Source: Pseudomonas protegens
GTDB taxonomy: Bacteria; Pseudomonadota; Gammaproteobacteria; Pseudomonadales; Pseudomonadaceae
DNA length: 64,000 bases
Assembly (NCBI RefSeq): GCF_003363755.1
Contig: NZ_CP031396.1
Coordinates: 3,008,501 to 3,072,500, forward strand
Direction: 5' to 3'
Part shown: piece after piece, positions 27,684 to 38,792 of the stretch
Layout: each line of letters starts with the position of its first letter
How positions within the stretch are numbered: the stretch's first letter is position 1
Notes under the pieces: generated by a model
What the model was told of the DNA's origin: nothing
The model's database searches: none
What the model saw: the letters and a program-made list of their open reading frames with translations, nothing else
Program-made: the position numbers and the translations under genes

Positions 27684-27699
27684 ACCGTTTCAAAACGGT
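27684..27699. promoter_or_regulatory. Palindrome at the ahcY transcription start
   Basis: ACCGTTT-CA-AAACGGT is a perfect 7-bp inverted repeat over the predicted start point. A third half-site ACCGTTTT follows at 27714-27721, able to pair with 27692-27699. It may be an operator or an RNA hairpin at the mRNA 5' end. Confidence 0.55.
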
Positions 27700-27730
27700 C
27701 ATCTGCACTTGATACCGTTTTCCCGCCACC

Positions 27731-29267
<1,537 letters not shown>

Positions 29268-29271
29268 GAGC

Positions 29272-29330
29272 AGCTGCAAGCGTTGAGCTTCAAGCGGCAA
29301 GCCAGGGCCACAAGCCGGGCTTGCCGCACA
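29272..29330. repeat. AGCTTCAAGC-type repeat with hairpin
   Basis: The ahcY-metF gap starts with GCTGCAAGCGTTGAGCTTCA-type repeats and contains a 10-bp inverted repeat GCGGCAAGCC (29294-29303) / GGCTTGCCGC (29318-29327) without a T tract. A related TTCAGCTTGCGGCTTGTAGC block lies just before metF, and a similar motif occurs at 62171-62220. Confidence 0.55.
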
Positions 29331-29456
29331 GAGCCTCAAGCTTTGCCCCTATTTGCTTAAACAGTGTCAGGCAACAGGCTCCAGAATCAGGAGATGAGCG
29401 CACCCACGCTTCTCTTGGCGCTTTCAGCTTGCGGCTTGTAGCTGGAGGTTGCTTCC

Positions 29457-30302
29457 ATGTCCCAAGATCGTCGCTACAGCTTCGAGTTCTTTCCGACCAA
29501 GACCGATGCTGGGCATGAAAAACTGCTTGCCACTGCCCGTCAGCTGGCCAGCTACAACCCCGACTTCTTCTCCTGCACCTACGGTGCCGGCGGCTCGACC
29601 CGTGATCGTACGGTCAACACCGTGCTGCAACTGGAGAGCGAAGTAAAAGTCCCTGCCGCACCGCACCTGTCTTGCGTCGGCGACAGCAAGGACGACCTGC
29701 GCGGTCTGCTGCAGCAGTATCAGGCAGCTGGCATCAAGCGCATCGTTGCCCTGCGCGGCGACCTGCCTTCGGGCATGGGCATGGCCAGCGGCGAGTTGCG
29801 CCACGCCAACGATCTGGTGAGCTTCATTCGTGAAGAAACCGGCAGCCACTTCCATATAGAAGTCGCCGCCTATCCGGAGATGCACCCGCAAGCGCGCAAC
29901 TTCGAAGACGATCTCACCCATTTCGTACGCAAGGCCAATGCCGGTGCCGACAGTGCGATCACCCAGTACTTCTTCAATGCCGACAGCTACTTCTACTTCG
30001 TCGAGCGCGTGCAGAAGATGGGCGTAAACATCCCGATCGTGCCGGGCATCATGCCGATCACCAACTACAGCAAGCTGGCGCGTTTTTCCGACGCCTGCGG
30101 CGCGGAGATCCCTCGCTGGATCCGCAAGCAACTGGAAGCCTACGGTGACGACAGCACCAGCATCCAGGCTTTCGGTGAGCAGGTCATCAGCCAGATGTGC
30201 GAGCGCCTGCTGCAGGGCGGCGCACCAGGACTGCACTTCTACACCCTGAACCAGGCCGACCCGAGCCTGGCCATCTGGAACAACCTGAAGCTGCCGCGCT
30301 GA
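29457..30302 (+). CDS. metF: Methylenetetrahydrofolate reductase
   Basis: A 281-residue FAD enzyme that reduces 5,10-methylene-THF to 5-methyl-THF, the methyl donor for methionine synthesis. Seen: YSFEFFPTK with the catalytic Glu, FFSCTYGAGGSTRDRT, the folate/FAD-binding ALRGDLPSG, and GADSAITQYFFNADSYF. CTGGAGG lies about nine bases before the ATG. It is downstream of ahcY with a repeat-bearing 189-base gap, so it may share the SAH-controlled transcript. A strong terminator follows. Confidence 0.96.
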   Translation: MSQDRRYSFEFFPTKTDAGHEKLLATARQLASYNPDFFSCTYGAGGSTRDRTVNTVLQLESEVKVPAAPHLSCVGDSKDDLRGLLQQYQAAGIKRIVALRGDLPSGMGMASGELRHANDLVSFIREETGSHFHIEVAAYPEMHPQARNFEDDLTHFVRKANAGADSAITQYFFNADSYFYFVERVQKMGVNIPIVPGIMPITNYSKLARFSDACGAEIPRWIRKQLEAYGDDSTSIQAFGEQVISQMCERLLQGGAPGLHFYTLNQADPSLAIWNNLKLPR

Positions 30303-30318
30303 TCGGCAACCCTTCACC

Positions 30319-30346
30319 AGGCCCCGGCGCAAACCGGGGCCTTTTT
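30319..30346 (+). terminator. Rho-independent terminator after metF
   Basis: Stem AGGCCCCGG (30319-30327) / CCGGGGCCT (30334-30342) with a six-base loop and a T run. Confidence 0.9.
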
Positions 30347-30422
30347 ATTTGCCCAAGCCTTGAGCCAGAGCGGCTGGAACTCCCCCTAGCAATTGCATGA
30401 TCTCTCGTCGTAATCTCCAGCA

Positions 30423-31238
30423 ATGTCCGTCATTGCCCAGTTGCTGATAGCCCTCCTCTGCACTTGCCTGAGCGTCGCCGCCCATGGCGAGAAGCTGCGC
30501 ATTGTCACCGAACCCTGGGCGCCTTATGTCTATGAGGAAAACGGCAAGGCCCTGGGGCTGGACTACGAAACCACGGCCATTGTCTTTCAGCGTCTGGGGA
30601 TAGAAGTCGAATGGCAGTTCCTGCCGTGGAAACGCTGCCTGGCCATGCTGGAAACCGGCCAGGCCGACGGAGCCCTGGATATCTTCCATAGCGACCAGCG
30701 CGACCATACCTTGCTCTATCCCAGCGAGCCTCTCTCGGATGTGGAGTTCGTGATGTTCTACGCCAAGCAGCGCCCACATCCGTTCAAGCACCTGGATGAA
30801 CTCAAGGGCCTGACCATCGGCACCTCTCCCGGCTACCTGTACAGCGATGACTTCAGCAATTCGACCCTGTTCAACCGCGAGCCGGCACCGACCCATGAAG
30901 CCAACTTCGGCAAGCTGCTACTGGGACGCATCGACCTGTTGATCACCGACAAGCGAGTGGGCCAGCATCTGCTGGACAGCCTGGGCATTCGCGATCAGGT
31001 CAGCCAAAACCCTACGGTCATCAGCCGCCAGAGCCAGTACCTGGCGCTGCGCCGCAACGCCGGGATGGACCTTTTGGTGCAACGCTTCGGCGCCGAACTC
31101 AAGCGCTTCAAGCGCGAGCCGGCCTACGCCGAGTTGAGCGCCAAGTACGGAGCGGAACCTGTTCTGCCCCCTGTCAGGTCATCCTCTACCCGGGGGTCAG
31201 AAAAAACCGTTGAGCAGCAGGAAAGCAGCGCATACTGA
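30423..31238 (+). CDS. Periplasmic solute-binding protein, SBP_bac_3 type (orphan)
   Basis: A 271-residue exported protein: signal peptide LLIALLCTCLSVAA, mature part starting near HGEKLRIVTEPW. The family-3 binding-protein pattern is seen in TEPWAPYVYEENGKALGLDY, the QFLPWKRCLAMLETGQADGA segment and LKGLTIGTSPGYLYSDDF. It belongs to the same PWxR subfamily as the gene at 4610-5347 and likewise lacks permease and ATPase neighbours. The last 25 residues are Ser/Glu-rich and look non-conserved. Ligand unknown. Confidence 0.8.
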   Translation: MSVIAQLLIALLCTCLSVAAHGEKLRIVTEPWAPYVYEENGKALGLDYETTAIVFQRLGIEVEWQFLPWKRCLAMLETGQADGALDIFHSDQRDHTLLYPSEPLSDVEFVMFYAKQRPHPFKHLDELKGLTIGTSPGYLYSDDFSNSTLFNREPAPTHEANFGKLLLGRIDLLITDKRVGQHLLDSLGIRDQVSQNPTVISRQSQYLALRRNAGMDLLVQRFGAELKRFKREPAYAELSAKYGAEPVLPPVRSSSTRGSEKTVEQQESSAY

Positions 31239-31461
31239 TTGCTCTGTTATACTCCCGCCTCCCGCCAGGCTCACGCCCGGACGCTGGAACCTGTTCAAGG
31301 CCTCTCCACCCCGCTACGGCGCAGCCAACCGGCCCGCGCGAGCCTGCGTTGGATGAGTCTTCAGGCCAGCAGGACCGGACGGGATTGCGTCCTCTTAAAC
31401 GCCATTCACGCCCGGCAAGATTATCCCTTTGGGCCAAGCCCTCACTAAAACAGGATTACTC

Positions 31462-33330
31462 ATGTCCTTTGCTTCCCTCGGTCTCTCCGAGGCTTTAGTC
31501 GGTGCCATCGAAGCCGCCGGCTACACCCAGCCTACTCCGGTGCAACAGCGGGCCATTCCCGCCGTGTTGCAAGGTCGCGATCTGATGGTCGCGGCACAGA
31601 CAGGTACTGGTAAAACCGGCGGTTTCGCCCTCCCGATCCTGGAGCGGTTGTTTCCCAACGGTCACCCGGACAAATCCCAGCGTCACGGCCCGCGCCAACC
31701 GCGCGTACTGGTCCTGACCCCGACTCGCGAACTGGCCGCGCAAGTGCATGACAGCTTCAAGCTGTATGCCCGCGATCTGAAGTTCGTCAGCGCCTGCATC
31801 TTCGGCGGCGTCGGCATGAACCCGCAGGTCCAGGCCATGGCCCGTGGCGTCGATGTGCTGGTGGCGTGCCCCGGCCGTCTGCTGGACCTGGCCGGCCAAG
31901 GCAGCGTCGACCTGTCCCACGTGGAAATCCTCGTGCTCGACGAAGCCGACCGCATGCTCGACATGGGCTTCGTCCATGACGTGAAGAAAGTCCTCGCGCG
32001 CCTGCCGGCCAAGCGTCAGAACCTGCTGTTCTCCGCGACCTTCTCCAAGGACATCACGGACCTGGCCGGCAAGCTGCTGCACAACCCCGAGCGCATCGAA
32101 GTCACCCCGCCCAACACCACGGTTGAGCGTATCGAGCAGCGGGTGTTCCGCCTGCCCGCCAGCCACAAACGCTCGCTGCTGGCGCACCTGATCACCGCCG
32201 GCGCCTGGGAACAGGTGCTGGTGTTCACGCGTACCAAGCACGGCGCCAACCGCCTGGCCGAGTACCTGGACAAGCACGGCCTGAGCGCTGTGGCGATCCA
32301 CGGTAACAAGAGCCAGAACGCCCGCACCAAGGCCCTGGCCGATTTCAAGGCCGGCGACGTACGCATTCTGGTAGCCACCGATATCGCCGCCCGCGGCCTG
32401 GATATCGACCAACTGCCCCACGTGGTCAACTTCGAGCTGCCTAACGTCGACGAAGACTACGTGCACCGTATCGGTCGTACCGGCCGTGCCGGTCGCTCGG
32501 GCGAGGCCATCTCCCTGGTGGCTCCGGACGAAGAGAAACTGCTGAAAAGCATCGAGCGCATGACCAAGCAGAAGATCGCCGATGGCGACCTGATGGGCTT
32601 CGATGCCAGCGCCGTGGAAGCCGAGAAGCCGGAAGTGCGCGAGCGTCCGGACGTACGCAACCCGCGCAATCCTCGTGGCCCACGTGGCGACGGCCCGAAC
32701 GGCGGCGGTGGCGGCGGTGGTCGCAAGGACAAGGGCAAGGACAAGGGCGGCAAAGACAAGCCGGCCCGTGGCGAGCGCCCGGCCCGCGAGCAGAAACCGC
32801 GTGAAGGCACTCCGGCCCGCGAACAGCGCCAGCCGACGCCACGTGCCGACCGGGCACCGGATGAGTTCCTCGACGACGACGTGGACAACTTCGGTAACCG
32901 CGCTGACTACGTCAGCCCATACCAGAACAAGAACAACCAGGGCCGTGGTCGCCGTCCAGGGGCTCCGGCCCAGGGCGCCGGTGCCGGCAATCCGCCACGC
33001 GGTGGCGCTGGTGGTGGTCAGGGTCGCTCCGGCAACCCACGCAACAGCAACGGCAGCACCACCGGCACCGCACCGGCCAAGCGCAGCGGCGGTCCACGCA
33101 ACGGCGCCCCTCGTGACAGCCAGGGTCGTCGCGACGAGTCGCGCAATCGTCGTCCGAACCGTGACGAACAGCCACGCCAGGAGCCGGCAGTGCAGAATCC
33201 TCGGGGCAACCAGCCGAAGATCATGCACAAGGAGTCCAAGGCCGATCGCTTCCCGACGCCTGAGCAACTGGACCAGTTACCGAGCCGCCCACGGGGCGAG
33301 AAGCCGGCACTGCTGACCCGCAATCGCTGA
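31462..33330 (+). CDS. rhlE: DEAD-box RNA helicase RhlE
   Basis: A 622-residue helicase. The core has the Q motif ([10 protein letters not shown]), Walker [10 protein letters not shown] (about 44-52), [13 protein letters not shown] (about 157-169), SATFS, motif [13 protein letters not shown] and motif [15 protein letters not shown]. After about residue 390 comes a long low-complexity tail rich in Arg, Gly, Pro and Asn (RGG-like), typical of RhlE and likely to bind RNA non-specifically. The ATG at 31462 follows AGGATT. RhlE proteins work in ribosome maturation and RNA decay. The gene ends at two successive terminators. Confidence 0.93.
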   Translation: MSFASLGLSEALVGAIEAAGYTQPTPVQQRAIPAVLQGRDLMVAAQTGTGKTGGFALPILERLFPNGHPDKSQRHGPRQPRVLVLTPTRELAAQVHDSFKLYARDLKFVSACIFGGVGMNPQVQAMARGVDVLVACPGRLLDLAGQGSVDLSHVEILVLDEADRMLDMGFVHDVKKVLARLPAKRQNLLFSATFSKDITDLAGKLLHNPERIEVTPPNTTVERIEQRVFRLPASHKRSLLAHLITAGAWEQVLVFTRTKHGANRLAEYLDKHGLSAVAIHGNKSQNARTKALADFKAGDVRILVATDIAARGLDIDQLPHVVNFELPNVDEDYVHRIGRTGRAGRSGEAISLVAPDEEKLLKSIERMTKQKIADGDLMGFDASAVEAEKPEVRERPDVRNPRNPRGPRGDGPNGGGGGGGRKDKGKDKGGKDKPARGERPAREQKPREGTPAREQRQPTPRADRAPDEFLDDDVDNFGNRADYVSPYQNKNNQGRGRRPGAPAQGAGAGNPPRGGAGGGQGRSGNPRNSNGSTTGTAPAKRSGGPRNGAPRDSQGRRDESRNRRPNRDEQPRQEPAVQNPRGNQPKIMHKESKADRFPTPEQLDQLPSRPRGEKPALLTRNR

Positions 33331-33347
33331 GTCCGCAGGCTGCAATG

Positions 33348-33384
33348 AAAAACGCCCCTGGTCGCAAGACCCGGGGCGTTTTTT
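33348..33384 (+). terminator. Rho-independent terminator after rhlE
   Basis: AAAAACGCCCC (33348-33358) pairs with GGGGCGTTTTT (33373-33383); the upper stem GGTC-GCAA-GACC closes on a GNRA loop. The T tract continues to 33384. The flanking A and T runs make it bidirectional. Confidence 0.92.
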
Positions 33385-33410
33385 GTGGCGGCTGGTCGAG
33401 GGCGCTTTCT

Positions 33411-33625
33411 GCAGCCGCTGCCGCAGGCTGCGAACGACGGGGAGCCCGGCGCAAGGGCCTGCCAGGCTCACCGGGTTGCATGACGGGCAATAAAAAACGC
33501 CCCCGATTTGTGGTCGGGGGCGTTTTTTTGCCCTGGCGCAGCTTGCGATCAGTCCAATAAGGGCTGTGCGAATTGAATCGCGAAGGCCCTGCGGGCCTTA
33601 TCGCAGCCTGCGGCAGCGGCTACAG
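33411..33625. repeat. Pair of distant inverted REP units
   Basis: GCAGCCGCTGCCGCAGGCTG at 33411-33430 and its inverted counterpart CGCAGCCTGCGGCAGCGGCT at 33602-33621 lie about 170 bases apart in the 303-base gene-free gap after rhlE, with the second terminator between them. Nothing else coding is seen in this gap. Confidence 0.7.
33493..33529. terminator. Second, bidirectional terminator between rhlE and yceI
   Basis: A 14-bp stem with core ACGCCCCCGA / TCGGGGGCGT (left arm from 33493, right arm from 33514) is flanked by A and T runs on both sides. It can stop the yceI transcript from the right and any rhlE read-through from the left. Confidence 0.88.
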
Positions 33626-33633
33626 ACGAAGCA

Positions 33634-34230
33634 TTACTTCGCTTTCACACCTTCGAAGGTGATGTACAGGTCGACGTTGTTGGACGCCGGGCCTAGGTCC
33701 ATCATCTTGCCGAAATCCTGGCGATTGATGCTGGTGGTGCCTTCGAAACCGGCACGGTAGCCGCCCCATGGGTCCTTGCCTTCACCCAGGAAGGTGGCCT
33801 TGACCACAACCGGCTTGGTCACACCGTGCAGGGTCAGGTCGCCGGCCACATCAGCGGTCAGCTTGCCGTCGGCATTCTTGCCGGTAGGCTTGACGCTGGT
33901 GGAGACGAACTTGGCATCGGCAAACTTGCCAGCGTCGAGGAAGTCCTTGCTGGTGATGTGCTTGTCACGTTCGGCGTGGTTGGTGAACACGCTGGCGGTG
34001 CGCACATTGACTTCGATCTTGGCGTCTTCAGGCTTGGCCGCGTCGAAGCTGAACTTGCCGTCCAGGTCCTTGAAGGTACCGGTGATGAAGCTGTAGCCCA
34101 GGTGGCTGATCTTGAAGTCGACGAAGGCGTGCTGGCCTTCCTTGTCGATCACGTAGTCCGCTGCCATCACTTGACCGGCCGCCAATACAGCCGATCCGAT
34201 TGCCAGAGCGGCGAGAGTCTTTTTCAACAT
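33634..34230 (-). CDS. yceI: YceI family periplasmic protein
   Basis: A 198-residue secreted protein. It has the signal peptide [20 protein letters not shown] with cleavage near VMA-ADY, then a lipocalin-like YceI beta-barrel that binds isoprenoid lipids in known homologues: [38 protein letters not shown] and [18 protein letters not shown]. The ATG at 34230 follows AAGGAAT. It is paired with the cytochrome b561 gene 32 bases upstream, as in many proteobacteria, which suggests a linked redox or quinone-related envelope role. Confidence 0.92.
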   Translation of the reverse strand: MLKKTLAALAIGSAVLAAGQVMAADYVIDKEGQHAFVDFKISHLGYSFITGTFKDLDGKFSFDAAKPEDAKIEVNVRTASVFTNHAERDKHITSKDFLDAGKFADAKFVSTSVKPTGKNADGKLTADVAGDLTLHGVTKPVVVKATFLGEGKDPWGGYRAGFEGTTSINRQDFGKMMDLGPASNNVDLYITFEGVKAK

Positions 34231-34262
34231 GCTTTCTATTCCTTTTGAGTCGAGGTTGAACA

Positions 34263-34814
34263 TCAGGCTTTGCGACCCAGCATACGGGTGAGGGTCGCAT
34301 CACGATCGATAAAGTGGTGCTTCAAGGCCGCCAGACCATGGATGCCGGCAAAGATCACCAGCGCCCAGGCCAGGTACAGATGCACCACGCCTGCTACATC
34401 TGCCTGGTCCGGCAGTCCGGAAACCAGGGCAGGAACTTCAAACAAGCCAAACACCGGGATACCGACGCCGTCTGCGGTGGAGATCAGGTAACCGGCAATC
34501 ATGACCGCGAACAGACCCAGGTACAGGAACCCATGTCCCAACTTGGCCCCCAGGCGGGTCAGACGCCCATGATTGGCCGGTGCCGGTGGTGGTGGGCTGA
34601 CAAAACGCCACAGCACCCGCAGCAGCATGATCGCAAACAGCGTCAGGCCAATACTCTTGTGCAGGTCCGGGGCGTCTTTGCGCCAGGTGCTGTAGTAGTC
34701 GAGACCGACCATCCACAGGCCCAAAGCGAACAATCCGAAGACGGCCAGGGCCACGCCCCAGTGCAGAACAATGCTTACCCAGCCGTAGCGCGAAGAAGAA
34801 TTACGTAACTGCAT
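34263..34814 (-). CDS. yceJ: Cytochrome b561 (YceJ-like)
   Basis: A 183-residue di-haem inner-membrane protein with four helices. Candidate haem ligands: His in [14 protein letters not shown] (helix 1), His in [14 protein letters not shown] (helix 2), and His residues in [20 protein letters not shown] (helices 3-4). The length fits the bacterial cytochrome b561 family, which transfers electrons between quinone and periplasmic acceptors. AGGATG lies about nine bases before the ATG. First gene of a two-gene unit with yceI; divergent from bioA. Confidence 0.9.
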   Translation of the reverse strand: MQLRNSSSRYGWVSIVLHWGVALAVFGLFALGLWMVGLDYYSTWRKDAPDLHKSIGLTLFAIMLLRVLWRFVSPPPPAPANHGRLTRLGAKLGHGFLYLGLFAVMIAGYLISTADGVGIPVFGLFEVPALVSGLPDQADVAGVVHLYLAWALVIFAGIHGLAALKHHFIDRDATLTRMLGRKA

Positions 34815-35112
34815 CGAGTTGCATCCTGTAAGAAACGCTGACCAAGACTAGCGATTTACCTATCGAATTAAAGCGAAAAATTTTGCTTTGAAATATCGAG
34901 AAATACGATCGATAGTCTGGGCCGAGCTCGTTAAGAAAAGATTAAGGACCGTTTCAGAAGACTCAGGGATAACCAAGGGCGGGTGCCCTGGCAGCTCTCA
35001 GACACGTCTTTGCGTACAGGGCGCATTTGTCTGACCGTCGCCCCACACAATAGGTTGTCCCGCGGCCATGCATTGCATAGGCTTGCCCGATTCCGCCTCC
35101 AGGAGACTCTAC

Positions 35113-36519
<1,407 letters not shown>

Positions 36520-36549
36520 GTCCCTCGCCCTGCTCCTGCACCCTCTGGC

Positions 36550-36625
36550 GCAGGAGCGGGCTTGCCAGCGAAGCGCTTCGCCACGCAGCGCACCATCGTT
36601 TATCGCCGGCAAGCCGGCTCCTACA
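36550..36625. repeat. REPIN between bioA and rsmE
   Basis: Left unit GCAGGAGCGGGCTTGCCAGC and right unit TCGCCGGCAAGCCGGCTCCT in inverted orientation, same family as the elements at 14373, 37386 and 42780. Confidence 0.8.
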
Positions 36626-36640
36626 GCACAGAGAAACCAG

Positions 36641-37360
36641 ATGAGATTGTCCCGCTTCTTTATCGACGCCCCCTTGAGCCTTGGCGAACACGAACTGCCG
36701 GAAGCCCAGGCCCATTACATCGGACGCGTGCTGCGCATGGCCGAAGGTGATGCCTTGCAGGTGTTCGACGGCTCAGGGATGGAGTTTCGCGGCACGCTGC
36801 TGGAAGTGGGCAAGAAGCGGGTACGGGTGCAGCTGGATGAACGCTTTGCCGGCCAGGACGAATCACCGCTGCAGATTCACCTGGGCCAGGGCCTGTCCCG
36901 GGGCGAACGCATGGACTGGGCGATCCAGAAAGCCACGGAACTTGGGGTCAGCGAAATCACCCCGATCTTCAGCGAGCGCTGCGAAGTGCGGCTCAAGGAC
37001 GAACGCGCCGACAAACGCCTGCTGCACTGGCGCCAGGTGGCCATCAGCGCCTGTGAGCAATGCGGTCGTTCCCGCGTTCCGCTGATTCATCCACCGGTAT
37101 TGCTGGCGGACTGGATCAAGCAGACCCAGGCGGACCTGAAACTGGTCCTGCATCCCGTGGCCCAGCCCCTGGAAAGCCACGCCAAACCCCAGACCCTGGC
37201 CTTCCTGATTGGCCCGGAAGGCGGTCTGTCCGATGCCGAAGTGGATCAGGCCCACGGTGCAGGCTTTCTGCCTGCCCGTCTTGGTCCTCGCGTGCTGCGC
37301 ACCGAAACCGCCCCCGTGGTCGCCCTGGCCGTGGCCCAGCAACTGTGGGGCGACTTCTAA
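36641..37360 (+). CDS. rsmE: 16S rRNA m3U1498 methyltransferase
   Basis: A 239-residue SPOUT-class RNA methyltransferase that methylates N3 of U1498 in 16S rRNA. Seen: an N-terminal PUA-like domain (RLSRFFIDAPLSLGEHELPE, HYIGRVLRM), KATELGVSEITPIFSERCE, and the C-terminal knot motifs FLIGPEGGLSDAEVDQAH and LGPRVLRTETAPVVAL that bind SAM. It follows bioA on the same strand after a REPIN. Confidence 0.95.
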   Translation: MRLSRFFIDAPLSLGEHELPEAQAHYIGRVLRMAEGDALQVFDGSGMEFRGTLLEVGKKRVRVQLDERFAGQDESPLQIHLGQGLSRGERMDWAIQKATELGVSEITPIFSERCEVRLKDERADKRLLHWRQVAISACEQCGRSRVPLIHPPVLLADWIKQTQADLKLVLHPVAQPLESHAKPQTLAFLIGPEGGLSDAEVDQAHGAGFLPARLGPRVLRTETAPVVALAVAQQLWGDF

Positions 37361-37385
37361 AACAGTCCCCGTTCAAACACCCACC

Positions 37386-37468
37386 GTAGGCGCCGGCTTG
37401 CCAGCGAAGGCGCCCATCAGCCCCGTACACGTATCAAAGGCCCCTTCGCCGGCAAGCCGGGTCCTACA
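37386..37468. repeat. REPIN after rsmE
   Basis: GTAGGCGCCGGCTTGCCAGC (37386-37405) and TCGCCGGCAAGCCGGGTCCT (37446-37465) in inverted orientation. Its spacer, including ATCAAAGGCCCCTTCGCC, is nearly the same as that of the 42780 element. Confidence 0.82.
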
Positions 37469-37488
37469 GGTGGCGGCGCAACAGCCGG

Positions 37489-38391
37489 TTATTGCACCGG
37501 GTCGCTGGTGGGCTGGGCGATGATCGCCTTCAGCTCGGCAGTCATGGGGAACTCCAGGTTCAGGCCCTTGGGCGGAATCGGCTGCTGGAACCAGCGCTGG
37601 TAGATGCCGTTGATCTCGCCACTGCGATACAGATCCGCCAGGACCCCATTCACCAGGGCCAGGAATTGCGGGTCATCCTTGCGCACCATGCAGCTGTAGA
37701 TCTCCCGCGACTGCTCCTCCCCCACCACCACCCAATTGTGCGGGTCCCGCGCCTTGGCCCGTTCGCCGTAGAGCAGCGCATCATCCATGTAGAACGCCGC
37801 CGCACGCCCCGACTGCAGCATCTGGAATGCCTCGCCGTGGTCCTTGGCGCTGATCACGAACATGTCGATCTTGTGCTCGACGTTGTAGCTCTTGAGAAAC
37901 CGCTCGTTGGTGGTCCCCGCCGTGGTCACCACGTTCTTGCCCCGCAGATCGGCGAAGCTTTTGATCCCGCTGTCCTTGGCGGTCAAGAGTTGCCCTTTGA
38001 CGTAGATAAAACCGTAGGAAAACGCCACCTGCTTCTGCCGCTCGGCTGTCACGCCGGTGGAACCGCACTCCAGATCCACGGTGCCGTTCTGCACCAGGGG
38101 AATGCGCGTCTGGGACGTCACCAGGTTGTACTTCACCTTCAGCTTGGGCAGGTGCAACTGCTGCTGGATGCGCTCCACCACCTTGCCCGCCAGCTCCACC
38201 GAATAGCCCATGGGCTGGCCGCTGTTGTCGCCGACGTAGGAAAAGGGCACCGAGGCATCGCGATAACCCAAGGTAATACTGGAGCTATTGGCGATCTTGG
38301 CCAGGGTGCCGTCCAGGGGCGCCTCGTTGGCCTGGGAAACGGCGCTGAACAACAGCCCCAGGGTGCAGCCGAGCAACGTGATCTTATGCAT
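37489..38391 (-). CDS. Amino-acid ABC transporter substrate-binding protein, GltI-like
   Basis: A 300-residue periplasmic binding protein with a signal peptide (LLGCTLGLLFSAVSQA, cleavage before NEAPL). The binding fold resembles glutamate/aspartate-type proteins: SITLGYRDASVPFSYVGDN, GYSVELAGKVVERI and GTVDLECGSTGVTAERQKQV with the ligand-contacting Arg. No permease or ATPase genes follow. It is the last gene of a three-gene minus-strand set with RidA and a D-amino-acid dehydrogenase, so its ligand may be the amino acid this set degrades. Confidence 0.88.
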   Translation of the reverse strand: MHKITLLGCTLGLLFSAVSQANEAPLDGTLAKIANSSSITLGYRDASVPFSYVGDNSGQPMGYSVELAGKVVERIQQQLHLPKLKVKYNLVTSQTRIPLVQNGTVDLECGSTGVTAERQKQVAFSYGFIYVKGQLLTAKDSGIKSFADLRGKNVVTTAGTTNERFLKSYNVEHKIDMFVISAKDHGEAFQMLQSGRAAAFYMDDALLYGERAKARDPHNWVVVGEEQSREIYSCMVRKDDPQFLALVNGVLADLYRSGEINGIYQRWFQQPIPPKGLNLEFPMTAELKAIIAQPTSDPVQ

Positions 38392-38420
38392 TGTTATTCT
38401 CCGTTGTGGGTAGAGGTGAT

Positions 38421-38771
38421 TCAGCGGCGAGCAGCGATGACGCTGATTTCGACGAGGATCTGCGGGCGCGCCAGGGCCGCCTGCAAGGTCGTGCGCGCCG
38501 GCGCCTGCCCGGGGGACAGCCAGGCCGACCAGACTTCGTTCATCACCGCGAAATCGGCCTGGATGTCCTTGAGGTAGATCGTCGCGCTCAAGAGATGATC
38601 CTTGTCACTGCCCGCCTCGGCCAGCAAGGCGTCGATCTTCTCCAGGACCTCCCGGGTCTGGCCGCCGATGTCGCTGCTGGCCCCCGGCACCTGGCCGGAA
38701 AGGAACACCAGTCCGGCAAAGGTGACGGCACCGCTGAGGCGATGGTTGCTGTGGATACGCTGGATACTCAT
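38421..38771 (-). CDS. RidA family imine/enamine deaminase
   Basis: A 116-residue RidA/YjgF-family protein, although shorter in the N-terminal region than classic RidA. Seen: GLVFLSGQVPG, LLSATIYLKDIQADFAVMNE, and the C-terminal PARTTLQAALARPQILVEIS, in which the Arg of the PARTT motif binds the carboxylate. Known role: hydrolysis of reactive imine/enamine intermediates to keto acids and ammonia. It is 21 bases downstream of a D-amino-acid dehydrogenase gene, an enzyme that releases imino acids, so a product-detoxifying role is likely. Confidence 0.88.
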   Translation of the reverse strand: MSIQRIHSNHRLSGAVTFAGLVFLSGQVPGASSDIGGQTREVLEKIDALLAEAGSDKDHLLSATIYLKDIQADFAVMNEVWSAWLSPGQAPARTTLQAALARPQILVEISVIAARR

Positions 38772-38792
38772 CTGAAGACTCCTGTTGAACGT

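Noticed and set aside
29268-29456. A second SAH or SAM riboswitch before metF
   Set aside because: The gap holds repeats and a plain hairpin but none of the invariant aptamer bases found ahead of ahcY.
31495-33267. 590-codon minus-strand frame opposite rhlE
   Set aside because: Low-complexity antisense of a helicase with all DEAD-box motifs.
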